From positions 806,001 through 870,000 of the forward strand of contig NZ_LGIT01000009.1 in assembly GCF_001187865.1 (NCBI RefSeq): a DNA stretch of 64,000 nt. The letters run 5' to 3'. The position numbers and the translations under genes are program-made. This document shows positions 29,161 to 37,371 of this stretch, piece after piece. Under the pieces are notes generated by a model. The model was not told where the DNA came from and did not search any database. It was given only the letters and a program-made list of their open reading frames with translations. Within the stretch, counting starts at the first letter, position 1; the number at the start of each line of letters is the position of its first letter. This stretch comes from Klebsiella sp. RIT-PI-d. GTDB taxonomy: Bacteria > Pseudomonadota > Gammaproteobacteria > Enterobacterales > Enterobacteriaceae.

Positions 29161-29634
29161 ATGAAAATAAGTAAGTTTGTTTATTCCGCCTTAATTGGCG
29201 TTGTCGCCAGTTGCCGTTCTATGACGCCTATGGCGGCCCTCGCTGCAGCACGCCTTGCCAGACGCGACACATCAGGTTGTCTTCTGCTACTGGACCGTCC
29301 GCTATTCAAATATGGTGCGTTAGCGATGGGTGCAGGTGAGCTGTTTGGCGACAAGATGAAGTCAGCGCCAGACCGCACCGTGTTTTTGGGCTTATCAGCA
29401 CGAGTAGCCAGCGCAGGAATTGCGGGTGCCGCGTTGGCACCCACGGGAGAAGAAAAAACCGGGGCAGCGATCGCTATCTCTGCTGCCGTACCACTTGCCT
29501 ATGTCACACTGGCGGCCCGCAAAAAAGCCATGGCAGAAATTGGGCAGACCAGAAGTGGCATGATTGAAGATACACTCATCGTTGCTTTCGGTGCAGCGGT
29601 TGTCTTCTTCGCAACACGGTCAAAAGGTATTTAA
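29161..29634 (+). CDS. DUF4126-like membrane protein
   Basis: 157 aa with about four hydrophobic segments rich in Ala and Gly: VYSALIGVVASCRSMTPMAA, SARVASAGIAGAALAPTG, GAAIAISAAVPLAYVTLAA and DTLIVAFGAAVVFFATRS. This pattern (a start with a conserved RSMTP-like turn) fits the DUF4126 family of small inner-membrane proteins of unknown role. GGGAGAAATT precedes the ATG. It stands alone. Confidence 0.7.
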   Translation: MKISKFVYSALIGVVASCRSMTPMAALAAARLARRDTSGCLLLLDRPLFKYGALAMGAGELFGDKMKSAPDRTVFLGLSARVASAGIAGAALAPTGEEKTGAAIAISAAVPLAYVTLAARKKAMAEIGQTRSGMIEDTLIVAFGAAVVFFATRSKGI

Positions 29635-29804
29635 ATGTTCTCAGTCTGCAAAGGATAATCCCGCCAGGCCATAATGAAGAGCTCAGCAACTACTTCTGGC
29701 ATAAAACAGATGCTAATGGCAGATAAGAGCATCAGTGAACAAAGAAGACTGAAATTTCCTGGCTTTCGTCAGGCATCAGATGCAGAACGTAGCTCACCTC
29801 AGCA

Positions 29805-30410
29805 TTAACAGGATGCCTCGACAATTAATGCAGCCTGCACTGCGGGACGTTCATTAATTCGTGCAATGTAAGCCGTCAATACGGGCCAGTTTTTCAGCTC
29901 AATAGCGAAATATTTACACCATCTCAGTACGGTATAAAGGTAAGCATCCGCAACAGTGAAAAAGGCCCCCGTCAGAAAAGCTTTCCTTGAGAGCGTTTCC
30001 TCAAGCAGATCAAACCGCCTGAGCAGCTTCTCCCGTAAAAGCGATTTTACCTCTTCAGGCAGTCGGGGGCTAAAGAGGAGAGCTGACCCCGCATGTATTT
30101 CACTGGTGATGAAGTTCAGCCATTCCTGCAGGCGTACCCTGTCCCAGCTTCCCGCTAATGGTGCCAGCGCTCTATCAGGTTTTAGATCAGCCAGAAACTG
30201 CACGATGGCCGGTCCCTCCGTCAGAATTTCTCCGTCTTCCAGTTCAAGAGCGGCGACATAGCCTTTAGGGTTAATGGATAAAAAATCGCGTCCATCAGAG
30301 GTTTGTTTGCTCTTGTTGTCTACTTTTACCAGTTCAAATTCAAGCTCAAGTTCACGCAGTACGATATGTGGCGAAAGCGAGCAGGTATTCGGCGCGTAAT
30401 AAAGTTTCAT
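29805..30410 (-). CDS. Glutathione S-transferase (GstA-like)
   Basis: 201 aa from the ATG at 30410 (MKLYYAPNTCSLSPHIVLRE), with GGAGAAATG upstream. The N-terminal thioredoxin-like domain holds the beta-class Cys/Ser region (NTCSLSPHI) and NPKGYVAALELEDGEILTEG. The C-terminal helical domain includes FTVADAYLYTVLRW. It resembles E. coli GstA. It is divergent from a LysR regulator and is probably its target, in electrophile or xenobiotic detoxification. Confidence 0.88.
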   Translation of the reverse strand: MKLYYAPNTCSLSPHIVLRELELEFELVKVDNKSKQTSDGRDFLSINPKGYVAALELEDGEILTEGPAIVQFLADLKPDRALAPLAGSWDRVRLQEWLNFITSEIHAGSALLFSPRLPEEVKSLLREKLLRRFDLLEETLSRKAFLTGAFFTVADAYLYTVLRWCKYFAIELKNWPVLTAYIARINERPAVQAALIVEASC

Positions 30411-30527
30411 CATTTCTCCGTTAAAGCCAGTGAACACAATAGAGGGTTGAATACACTGTGCGCACTGCCGGTTACAATGTAAAATTAATGATTAATAATC
30501 CTGCCATTAGTTGAGCTACTGATAATC

Positions 30528-31427
30528 ATGATGAATCTTTTACACTGGCGTTTGCTGGCTGCCGTAGCTGACTCAGGCAACATAACACGTGCCGCTGAGC
30601 GGGTTGGAATGACTCAGTCTGGTGCCAGTCAGGCTATCGCCCAGTTAGAAGCTTTGCTGGGATTTCAGGTGTTTGTACGAGAAAGGCGCAACATCAGCGT
30701 CACTGCGCTAGGAGATGAAGTAACAAAACATGCGAGGCTTATGCTTGCACAACTGGACGCTATTCGCAGGCTTTCTGAGGAGAGTCGTGGCCTACAGGGC
30801 AGGCGTGTCCGCCTTGGCAGCTTTCCATCTGTAACATCGACATTTCTGCCCGGGCTGTTGAGAGCCTTCAAACGTCTCCATCCGGGAATTGAGGTGATTG
30901 TACTGGAAGGAACTGATGAGGAAGTTAAAGAATGGCTTGCGGCGGATACGGTTGATCTTGGCGTCGTTATGAATCCCCTTTCAGGACGTGCGGATTTTAT
31001 ATTAGGGAAGGATGAATGGGTTGCAGTACTGCCAGCGGGTCACACTCTGGTCCGTGGTGGCACATTGCACAACATAACACTTGAGGATCTGGCAGGTCAG
31101 GCATTTATCCTTGCTACCGGCGGTTGTGCAGTTAATGCAAAAAGCCTGATCGAACAGGCAGGTCTTCAACTGACTGATGTGCGCATGACAGTCCGGGACT
31201 GGGTCAGTGCCAGCCTTTTGGTGCGGGAAAAAATGGGGGTCGCACTCATACCTCAGTCAGCTCTGCCCGGAGAACTGCATGGATTATGTGTTACACCGGT
31301 AGTACCCTCTGTTTACAGGGAGTTTGGTCTGGTTTGCTCATCAGAGGGCAGGTCTTCGCCTGCGGTTCATGCGCTGTTAGAAAGTTTGCATAACAGGGAT
31401 GGTTCAGCAGGAAAATATGAAATCTAA
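30528..31427 (+). CDS. LysR-family transcriptional regulator
   Basis: 299 aa. The N-terminal HTH (LLAAVADSGNITRAAERVGM, then SQAIAQLEALLGFQVFVRE) is followed by the two-lobed effector-binding domain (VRLGSFPSVTSTFLPGLLRA, then VSASLLVREKMGVALIPQSA). It is divergent from the glutathione transferase with about 117 bases between the starts, the classic LysR arrangement. The inducer is unknown. Confidence 0.88.
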   Translation: MMNLLHWRLLAAVADSGNITRAAERVGMTQSGASQAIAQLEALLGFQVFVRERRNISVTALGDEVTKHARLMLAQLDAIRRLSEESRGLQGRRVRLGSFPSVTSTFLPGLLRAFKRLHPGIEVIVLEGTDEEVKEWLAADTVDLGVVMNPLSGRADFILGKDEWVAVLPAGHTLVRGGTLHNITLEDLAGQAFILATGGCAVNAKSLIEQAGLQLTDVRMTVRDWVSASLLVREKMGVALIPQSALPGELHGLCVTPVVPSVYREFGLVCSSEGRSSPAVHALLESLHNRDGSAGKYEI

Positions 31428-31436
31428 AATTTGTTG

Positions 31437-31502
31437 AACGTCCGCTCCTGGCACCAGGCCGCCCACAAAAGGGATTTCAATGGGTAGCATGAAGTGGACG
31501 TT
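31437..31502 (+). repeat. Twin-hairpin repeat, right half decayed
   Basis: The left half is ACGTCCGCTCCTGGCACCAG. The right half is reduced to a trace ending AAGTGGACGTT. It lies in the convergent gap between the LysR gene and the acetyltransferase. Confidence 0.65.
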
Positions 31503-31540
31503 ATGTGCCTGGAACGTTCAAGAGCATCGCTGGAATGAAA

Positions 31541-31560
31541 GATGCCGCTTGCGCGGCATT
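31541..31560 (-). terminator. Hairpin after the GNAT gene
   Basis: ATGCCGC / GCGGCAT with a 4-base loop (31542-31559) is followed on the minus strand by a modest T-run (TCTTTCATT). It lies 48 bases after the acetyltransferase stop. Confidence 0.5.
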
Positions 31561-31607
31561 GTGTCCCGATTTCGGATAGAGCATTAGAAGTGCTGTATTT
31601 GGCGAAG

Positions 31608-32060
31608 TTATAAACCCACTTTCATAATGGTATACGGAGATTCAGTAAAACCACATCGCTCATAAGCACGAATCGCACGCCCGTTATCTCCGTGGACATA
31701 CAAGCGAAGCTCCAGTGCCTTTTCTGATTTGGCTTCTTTTGTAAGATGTTTGATGAGCTCATCAGCTAATCCCATTCCACGATGCTCCGGGGCGATATAA
31801 AAGCTTTGGATCCACCAGTAGTCATTACCATGGAAATCACTCCATTCTTTTACGACAGAGGTATTGGCAATCACCGTTCCTGAAGAATCTTCCATGACCC
31901 AATATTTTGAATGAGGGTTTTCACTGAACGCCGACGTTACACCACGCCCCACAGCAACAAGGTCAATCACTGAACCTTCTGATTCTTGCGCTTCCTGAGT
32001 AGTGTATTCGATGATTTTATTAATATCGTCAGGCGTAGCTGGTCGAATAAAGTAATTCAT
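31608..32060 (-). CDS. GNAT-family N-acetyltransferase
   Basis: 150 aa from the ATG at 32060 (MNYFIRPATPDDINKIIEYT). The acetyl-CoA binding motif A is FYIAPEHRGMGLADELIKHL (RGMGLA in place of the common RGxGxA/G), and the C-terminal LYVHGDNGRAIRAYERCGF is typical of GNATs. The substrate is unknown. An upstream ATG five codons earlier is possible. It stands alone between two repeats. Confidence 0.85.
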   Translation of the reverse strand: MNYFIRPATPDDINKIIEYTTQEAQESEGSVIDLVAVGRGVTSAFSENPHSKYWVMEDSSGTVIANTSVVKEWSDFHGNDYWWIQSFYIAPEHRGMGLADELIKHLTKEAKSEKALELRLYVHGDNGRAIRAYERCGFTESPYTIMKVGL

Positions 32061-32126
32061 AAGTCTGGCTCTCATTGTCGTTGCTGCTATACGAATCGCC
32101 CAATACCGTACATCAAATCTTGTTAA

Positions 32127-32200
32127 AAGATCGCTCCTGGCACACAGCAGCCGAACTAACTGAGCAGAAGGTCCGCTGTAAGCGAAGCGCTGGCGGACAT
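32127..32200 (+). repeat. Twin-hairpin repeat, full copy
   Basis: The left half has CGCTCCTGGCACACAGCAG. The right half is AGGTCCGCTGTAAGCGAAGC followed by GCTGGCGGACAT, with a 3-base insertion in the loop. Confidence 0.75.
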
Positions 32201-32225
32201 GGCCGTTAGTGCTTGTGGCACAACC

Positions 32226-32393
32226 TTAAAAGTCCAACCGCACTCCTGTGCGCCGCGCCGGATCGAAACCCAGTTTATTTTCCTCTTCTTTCTGGCGTGC
32301 CAGGTGGAGCGGGCACGATTCGCCCTCTACTATTTTAAAACCCAGCGAGGCGTAAAATTTTGCATTAAAAGCGACCATCTTATCAGTTGTCTA
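32226..32393 (-). pseudogene. C-terminal remnant of an acetyltransferase-like gene
   Basis: Minus-strand frame: after an in-frame TAG it reads TTDKMVAFNAKFYASLGFKI, then VEGESCPLHLARQKEEENKL and ends VRLDF. NAKFYASLGFK resembles the last beta-hairpin of GNAT proteins (FYxxLGF). No N-terminal part is present; the 3' end of the alcohol dehydrogenase gene lies directly upstream. It is probably the leftover of a replaced gene. Confidence 0.5.
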
Positions 32394-32449
32394 TGTGACT
32401 CCTGCCAGGCCGCGCTGCCGCCCGGAACGGCTATGGGCCTGTCGCTCCA

Positions 32450-33499
32450 CTACCAGCGCGTGGCCTGCATATCGATGACGAAGCGATACTTAACGTCTCC
32501 TTTAAGCATACGGGCGAAGGCAGCCTCAATGTCCTCGCCACCGATCATTTCAATATCGGCGGTAATATTATGCTCGCCGCAGAAGTTCAACATCTCCTGG
32601 GTTTCCTGAATGCTGCCAATTGACGAGCCGCTGATGCTTAAACGCCGAAACACCATGGACGTAATATTCGGCGAGTCGTGTGGCTGGTCTGGAATACCTA
32701 CCAACACCAGGCGGCCATTGGTTTTCAGCGTAGCCAGATAAGGATTCAGGTCGTGCGGTGCCGCCACGCAGTCAATGATAAAATCCAGCGAGGTTTGGCA
32801 GGCCGCCATTTGCGTGGCATCGCGCGATACCACGACCCGTTTTGCTCCCAGACGACGGGCATCTTCTCCCTTCTCCGGGGAGGTTGTAAACAGCGTCACT
32901 TCCGCCCCCATCGCACTGGCCAGCTTCACGGCCATATGGCCTAATCCTCCGAGGCCCACAACACCAACGCGATCGCCTGCAGTAACGTTGAAATGGCGCA
33001 GCGGAGACCAGACAGTCACACCCGCACATAACAGCGGAGCAACCCCGGCAAGCGACAGGTTACGCGGTACAGAAACAACAAAATGTTGATCGACAATCAC
33101 GCTCTGGGCATAGCCGCCCCGGGTTCTTTCGCCGGTATATTTATCCATGCCATTGTAAGTAGCCGTAAAGCCGGCTTCACAGTACTGTTCTTCATGGTTC
33201 TTGCAGAAATGGCATTCGCGGCAAGAGTCGACCATCACGCCCACACCGACGATATCACCGGGTTTAAAATGGGTGGCCTCGTCGCCAACGTCTATCACTC
33301 GCCCGACAATCTCATGCCCTGGCACTAGTGGATATTGACTTACTGCCCATTCGTTACGCGCCATATGGAGATCGGAGTGGCACACGCCGCAATAGAGGAT
33401 CTCAATTTTGACATCCTGCTTCTGTAACGGGCGCAGCGAAATCTGGCCTGATAGTAAGGGTTGTGTCGCGTCATGTGCTACTAATGCATTGATTTTCAT
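32450..33499 (-). CDS. Zinc alcohol/aldehyde dehydrogenase (YahK-like)
   Basis: 349 aa, the length of E. coli YahK. It is a medium-chain dehydrogenase of the cinnamyl-alcohol-dehydrogenase class using NADP(H). The catalytic zinc site is CGVCHSDLH and GHEIVG, the structural zinc cysteines lie in CRECHFCKNHEEQYC, and the Rossmann motif is GLGGLGHMAVKLA. E. coli YahK reduces a broad range of aldehydes. It is divergent from an HxlR regulator (112-base gap), which suggests control by reactive electrophiles. Confidence 0.9.
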   Translation of the reverse strand: MKINALVAHDATQPLLSGQISLRPLQKQDVKIEILYCGVCHSDLHMARNEWAVSQYPLVPGHEIVGRVIDVGDEATHFKPGDIVGVGVMVDSCRECHFCKNHEEQYCEAGFTATYNGMDKYTGERTRGGYAQSVIVDQHFVVSVPRNLSLAGVAPLLCAGVTVWSPLRHFNVTAGDRVGVVGLGGLGHMAVKLASAMGAEVTLFTTSPEKGEDARRLGAKRVVVSRDATQMAACQTSLDFIIDCVAAPHDLNPYLATLKTNGRLVLVGIPDQPHDSPNITSMVFRRLSISGSSIGSIQETQEMLNFCGEHNITADIEMIGGEDIEAAFARMLKGDVKYRFVIDMQATRW

Positions 33500-33611
33500 C
33501 TCACCTCAAGAATGTGCTGGTTTAGGCTAACTCAAGGAGGCAGACTATAGTCAACAGGATCCCATATTGATAGTAGTTACCATTTGGTTACCATAAGCAG
33601 AGGACAGAACA

Positions 33612-33995
33612 GTGCCAGCCTGGGTTGAAGGTAAACTTTATTTCTATGCGGACTCGCCGCCGCGCCGTCTGATGGAACTCTTTTCCGGTAAATGGAGCAC
33701 AATGGTGCTCCACGCGCTGTATCACTGGCCGGATGAACGCGCGCGTACCGGCGAGTTACAGCGTAGCCTGCAGGGAATTTCTAAGAAAATGCTGTTCCAG
33801 ACGCTGAAAGAGTTAGAACTGCGAGGTTTGATTATCCGCCATGTGTACGACGTGATCCCACCCAAAGTCGACTACCGACTGACCCCCCTGGGCAGAACCT
33901 TTGCCGAACCTATTGAGCAAATGTACCAATGGGGGTTAGAAAACCAGGCTGCACTCGATGAAATGGAAACCTGTTATCAGGCGGCGTCCAGTTAA
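33612..33995 (+). CDS. HxlR-family transcriptional regulator
   Basis: 127 aa winged helix-turn-helix protein. Core motifs are LFSGKWSTMVLHALYHWPDE, GISKKMLFQTLKELELRGLI and VDYRLTPLGRTFAEPI. The start is a GTG with AGAGGA at 7 bases. Members sense aldehydes, quinones or disulfide stress. It lies next to and divergent from the YahK-like dehydrogenase, its probable target. Confidence 0.88.
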   Translation: MPAWVEGKLYFYADSPPRRLMELFSGKWSTMVLHALYHWPDERARTGELQRSLQGISKKMLFQTLKELELRGLIIRHVYDVIPPKVDYRLTPLGRTFAEPIEQMYQWGLENQAALDEMETCYQAASS

Positions 33996-34013
33996 CCGCT
34001 TTGCAACACCATT

Positions 34014-34040
34014 ATGCTGCTATGAGCGAACAGCGGACAT
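34014..34040 (+). repeat. Twin-hairpin repeat, right half only
   Basis: TGCTGCTATGAGCGAACAGC followed by GGACAT matches the right hairpin apart from a decayed first arm. The left half is absent. Confidence 0.65.
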
Positions 34041-34433
34041 TGACCCCTGCCCAATCACCGCCAGACAGCCGCAATTAAGCGTCTCGGTGTAGATGAAAGT
34101 CTGGGGGGCTTCTGTATCATCCGCAGCCATACAAAATATGTCCAGAGTGCTGGTCAGACTCTATTGGACATGAACAGACCGCAACAGCTGACCTGCACTG
34201 CATCCGATCATGAAAGAGATTCACGTTACCTTGAGATATGGTCACTTCCTCTTGCTTCGCGTTTCTGGCAAAACTATAGCGGAAGGGTAACGGTAACACT
34301 TCACGTTGCACATGCATTGCCAGGGCTCGCGCCCCTCCGGACAAGTACGCCTGTACGCGCCGGGGATCTGCTTACTTGCCACCCTTGCTTGACTCGAATT
34401 ATGTCGAGTACAGAGGCGCTACAATTTTATAAC

Positions 34434-34441
34434 AGACGTCG
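34434..34441 (+). promoter_or_regulatory. Possible single MetJ box before mesX
   Basis: AGACGTCG differs by one base from the met-box AGACGTCT and lies 12 bases before the mesX start. MetJ normally needs two or more adjacent boxes, and the neighbouring octamers do not match well, so this is weak. Confidence 0.25.
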
Positions 34442-34453
34442 GATGCGGGTTCT

Positions 34454-35431
34454 ATGACTACACAATTCACTTTCACGATTAAGAGCGGGCGTTTTGACGA
34501 ACATTATAACCCCTCCGAAAGTACGCGTATCACCACTAACTTTGCCAATCTGGCAAGAGGTCAGAATCGTCAGCAGAATCTGCGTAATACTCTGGCGATG
34601 ATCAACAATCGTTTTAACAGCTTAGCCAGCTGGGATAATCCTGAAAGCGATCGTTATGCCGTTGAACTGGATATTATTTCCGTGACGATGAATATCGACG
34701 GTAGTGGTAACACCTTTCCGGCAATAGAAATATTGAACACCACGATCGTCGATAAAAAAACCGATCGGCGCATCGCAGGGATTACCGGTAATAATTTCTC
34801 TTCCTACGTGCGCGATTATGACTTTAGCGTGCGTCTGTTGGACCATAATAAAAACCAGTCAGCATTCACTATTCCGGATGATTTTGGTGACCTGCACGGC
34901 ACAATATTCAAGCATTTTGTCAGCTCTGATAAATACAAAAATGCGTTTGAAAAACCACCGGTGATCTGCCTGAGTGTGTCCAATAAAAACGCGTATTATC
35001 GCACCGGAAATCACCATCCTGTTTTGGGATTCGAATACCAGCAGGATGGCACATCGCTGACTGAAACCTATTTCAAAAAAATGGGCCTGCAGGTGCGGTA
35101 CTTCATGCCGTCAGGTAGCGTTGCGCCGTTCGCCTTCTTCTTTATTGGCGATCTGCTTAGTGATTACAGCAATCTGGAACTTATCAGCACTATCAGCACG
35201 ATGGAAACGTTCCAGAAGATTTATCGCCCGGAGATTTATAACGCAAACGCCGCAGCGGGCCTGCATTATCAGCCCAACCTGAATAATCAGGATCACTCAT
35301 TAACCAAAATTGTTTACGATCGCGAAGAGCGTAGCCAGCTGGCGATTGAGCAGGGCAAGTTTACGGAAAAACATTTTATCGAACCCTACAGGGATATTCT
35401 TGCGCAATGGTCCGCCCGCTGCCCGCTTTGA
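34454..35431 (+). CDS. mesX: MesX, DUF1852 partner of core methionine synthase
   Basis: 325 aa. The sequence (FTFTIKSGRFDEHYNPSEST, ITTNFANLARGQNRQQNLRN, ELDIISVTMNIDG) fits the DUF1852 family. Family members are almost always encoded next to a short MetE-like protein. Published work on the core methionine synthase MesD found that it needs this partner, proposed to be an oxygenase, for activity. The next gene, 27 bases downstream, is exactly such a short MetE. No signal peptide is seen. Confidence 0.8.
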   Translation: MTTQFTFTIKSGRFDEHYNPSESTRITTNFANLARGQNRQQNLRNTLAMINNRFNSLASWDNPESDRYAVELDIISVTMNIDGSGNTFPAIEILNTTIVDKKTDRRIAGITGNNFSSYVRDYDFSVRLLDHNKNQSAFTIPDDFGDLHGTIFKHFVSSDKYKNAFEKPPVICLSVSNKNAYYRTGNHHPVLGFEYQQDGTSLTETYFKKMGLQVRYFMPSGSVAPFAFFFIGDLLSDYSNLELISTISTMETFQKIYRPEIYNANAAAGLHYQPNLNNQDHSLTKIVYDREERSQLAIEQGKFTEKHFIEPYRDILAQWSARCPL

Positions 35432-35458
35432 TTTATTAAAAATATAAGGTCACCTGCT

Positions 35459-36490
35459 ATGAAAACATTGCTCCCCACGTCTACCGCCGGCAGCTTGCCT
35501 AAACCCTCCTGGCTGGCCCAGCCTGAAACGCTCTGGTCGCCGTGGAAACTGCAGAAAGAAGAACTTATCGCCGGCAAACAGGATGCGCTGCGCTTGTCTC
35601 TTGATGAACAGTTACGGGCCGGAATTGATATTGTCAGCGACGGCGAGCAGACCCGTCAGCACTTTGTCACCACCTTTATCGAACATCTGAGCGGCGTCGA
35701 TTTCGAGAAACGCGAAACCGTCAGAATTCGTAATCGTTACGATGCCAGCGTCCCGACCGTTGTGGGTGCCGTGGAGCGTCAGAGACCGGTATTTGTTGAA
35801 GATGCACGCTATTTACGCCAGTTGACGAACCAGCCAATCAAATGGGCGTTACCGGGGCCGATGACGATGATCGATACCCTTTACGATAATCACTATAAAA
35901 GCCGTGAAAAGCTCGCCTGGGAGTTTGCTAAAATTCTCAATCAAGAAGCCCGTGAATTAGAGGCGGCAGGCGTGGATATTATCCAGTTCGACGAACCGGC
36001 GTTTAATGTGTTTTTCGATGAGGTCAACGACTGGGGCATTGCCGCCCTGGAAAGAGCTATCGAAGGGCTTAAGTGCGAAACCGCCGTACACATCTGCTAT
36101 GGCTATGGGATCAAAGCCAACACCGACTGGAAAAAGACGCTGGGTTCAGAATGGCGTCAGTACGAACAGGCGTTCCCGAAACTGCAAGCCTCAGGTATCG
36201 ATATTATCTCGCTGGAGTGTCATAACTCCCGGGTACCAATGGATCTCCTTGAACTGATTCGTGGCAAAAAAGTGATGGTCGGGGCTATTGATGTGGCGAC
36301 CAGTGCGGTTGAAACCCCGGAGGAGGTTGCTGATACGCTGCGTAAAGCGCTGCAGTTCGTCGATGCCGATAAGCTCTATCCCTGCACCAACTGCGGAATG
36401 GCTCCACTGTCGCGTCAAGTCGCCAACGGCAAACTTAAGGCCTTAAGCGCAGGCGCGGATATTATTCGCCGCGAGATTCTGGATAGATAA
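35459..36490 (+). CDS. mesD: Core methionine synthase MesD (short MetE-type)
   Basis: 343 aa, equivalent only to the C-terminal catalytic barrel of MetE (which is about 750 aa). Zinc ligands are visible: His and Cys in VHICYGYG, Glu in ISLECHNS, and Cys in YPCTNCGMAPL. IIQFDEPAFNVFFDE is the family substrate-binding motif. Core synthases lack the folate-binding N-terminal domain; characterised members use methylcobalamin rather than methyl-tetrahydrofolate. AAGGTCACC precedes the ATG. It is co-transcribed with mesX. It would provide methionine synthesis additional to MetE/MetH. Confidence 0.82.
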   Translation: MKTLLPTSTAGSLPKPSWLAQPETLWSPWKLQKEELIAGKQDALRLSLDEQLRAGIDIVSDGEQTRQHFVTTFIEHLSGVDFEKRETVRIRNRYDASVPTVVGAVERQRPVFVEDARYLRQLTNQPIKWALPGPMTMIDTLYDNHYKSREKLAWEFAKILNQEARELEAAGVDIIQFDEPAFNVFFDEVNDWGIAALERAIEGLKCETAVHICYGYGIKANTDWKKTLGSEWRQYEQAFPKLQASGIDIISLECHNSRVPMDLLELIRGKKVMVGAIDVATSAVETPEEVADTLRKALQFVDADKLYPCTNCGMAPLSRQVANGKLKALSAGADIIRREILDR

Positions 36491-37051
36491 ATCTGACGCA
36501 CGACGAAAATAATAAACCTGTCTGGCGACCGGCACGTTCGCCAGACACTCTGAAAGCTTTGTCCTGGTTCAGGTATACTATGCCTGGATAGCGCGCGGCG
36601 GCCTGCTGTTCGCTATCGTTGATTCACTGCCTGTTCTTGCATTGCGAATTGCTGCTTTTCGGGCCATTGTGCTCAGCCTGCGGCGCTCAACCCAGGTCCT
36701 GAACGACTCACTGATTGATTCCTTTCTGATATTATTAGGCTTTATATCTATAAAACCACAGGGCTGTTTCAGCGCGGTTTATTTTTATCGCCGCACGCCT
36801 GTGATATTATTTAATTATTGATGGTACTAATGCGGAAATTATTATTGCTTATTCTGTTACTGATCTAATATCGGCTGGTGTTGCCAGGTTCTGTATGACT
36901 TTCCTAAAGATTTATCCTGGTGCTGGCATTTATCGGTAGCAAAGTACGTTTTAAGTGCCCGTTTGCAGGTATATATAACGCTCTACCCTTATATAGCACC
37001 TGGCGAGTATGTTTAACCCGCGCGATGAGTTGTGGTCAAGGAGCTGAACCG
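36491..37051. other. 561-base gap between mesD and ytcA
   Basis: It contains a 10-bp perfect hairpin after mesD and a leucine-rich 15-codon open frame at 36822-36869. The longer frame reaching back from ytcA to 36920 has no ribosome site. The AT-rich part from 36730 to 36870 probably carries the promoter of the efflux operon. Confidence 0.45.
36519..36547 (+). terminator. Hairpin after mesD
   Basis: TGTCTGGCGA (36519-36528) pairs perfectly with TCGCCAGACA (36538-36547), 29 bases after the stop. No T-run follows, so termination may be partial. Confidence 0.5.
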
Positions 37052-37366
37052 ATGGTTCGCCAGTTAGCATTTTTTCAAAAATATGGTCCGGTGATTACGC
37101 CAGGGCGTGCCGCCTTGCATGCATTACTCTTCAGCATGGTGGCGAGTCTGACAGGCTGTGTGCAGGCCGGGGCACCCGCTTTATCCCTTATAGGTTCGTT
37201 TGTTCCTTACTGGATATTCTGCGTTGCCCTGGCCCTGATCCTGACCATTGTTATTCGCGTTGTATTTATCAAATGGGGAATAGATGATGTCATGCCTGTC
37301 CGGCTGGTGGTCTATTTCTGTCTGATGCTGACGCTGACTTTTATTTTTTCGTTATTCTTTTTATAG
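37052..37366 (+). CDS. ytcA: YtcA-family small lipoprotein
   Basis: 104 aa from the ATG at 37052, with AAGGAG 8 bases upstream. ALLFSMVASLTGC is a signal peptide with a lipobox (LTGC). Two hydrophobic helices follow (PYWIFCVALALILTIVIRVV and VVYFCLMLTLTFIFSLFFL). E. coli YtcA is a similar small protein encoded immediately before mdtN. Here too it is the first gene of an mdtNOP-like operon, 5 bases before mdtN. Its role is unknown; it may help assemble the pump. Confidence 0.75.
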   Translation: MVRQLAFFQKYGPVITPGRAALHALLFSMVASLTGCVQAGAPALSLIGSFVPYWIFCVALALILTIVIRVVFIKWGIDDVMPVRLVVYFCLMLTLTFIFSLFFL

Positions 37367-37371
37367 GCTTT

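Larger units (their letters stand above)
33996..34453. other. Gap before mesX with regulatory candidates
   Basis: It starts with a repeat half-copy (34014-34040). The + frame at 34164-34457 has no ribosome site and no recognisable content. Near the end are an inverted repeat ACTCGA/TCGAGT (34392-34409) and AGACGTCG (34434-34441), which matches 7 of 8 bases of the MetJ met-box AGACGTCT. Confidence 0.45.

Noticed and set aside
32199-32609. 136-codon + frame
   Set aside because: It begins in a repeat copy and runs antisense through the GNAT remnant and the dehydrogenase 3' end. The opposite strand explains the sequence better.
34164-34457. 97-codon + frame before mesX
   Set aside because: No ribosome site, no familiar motif, and it overlaps the mesX start out of frame.
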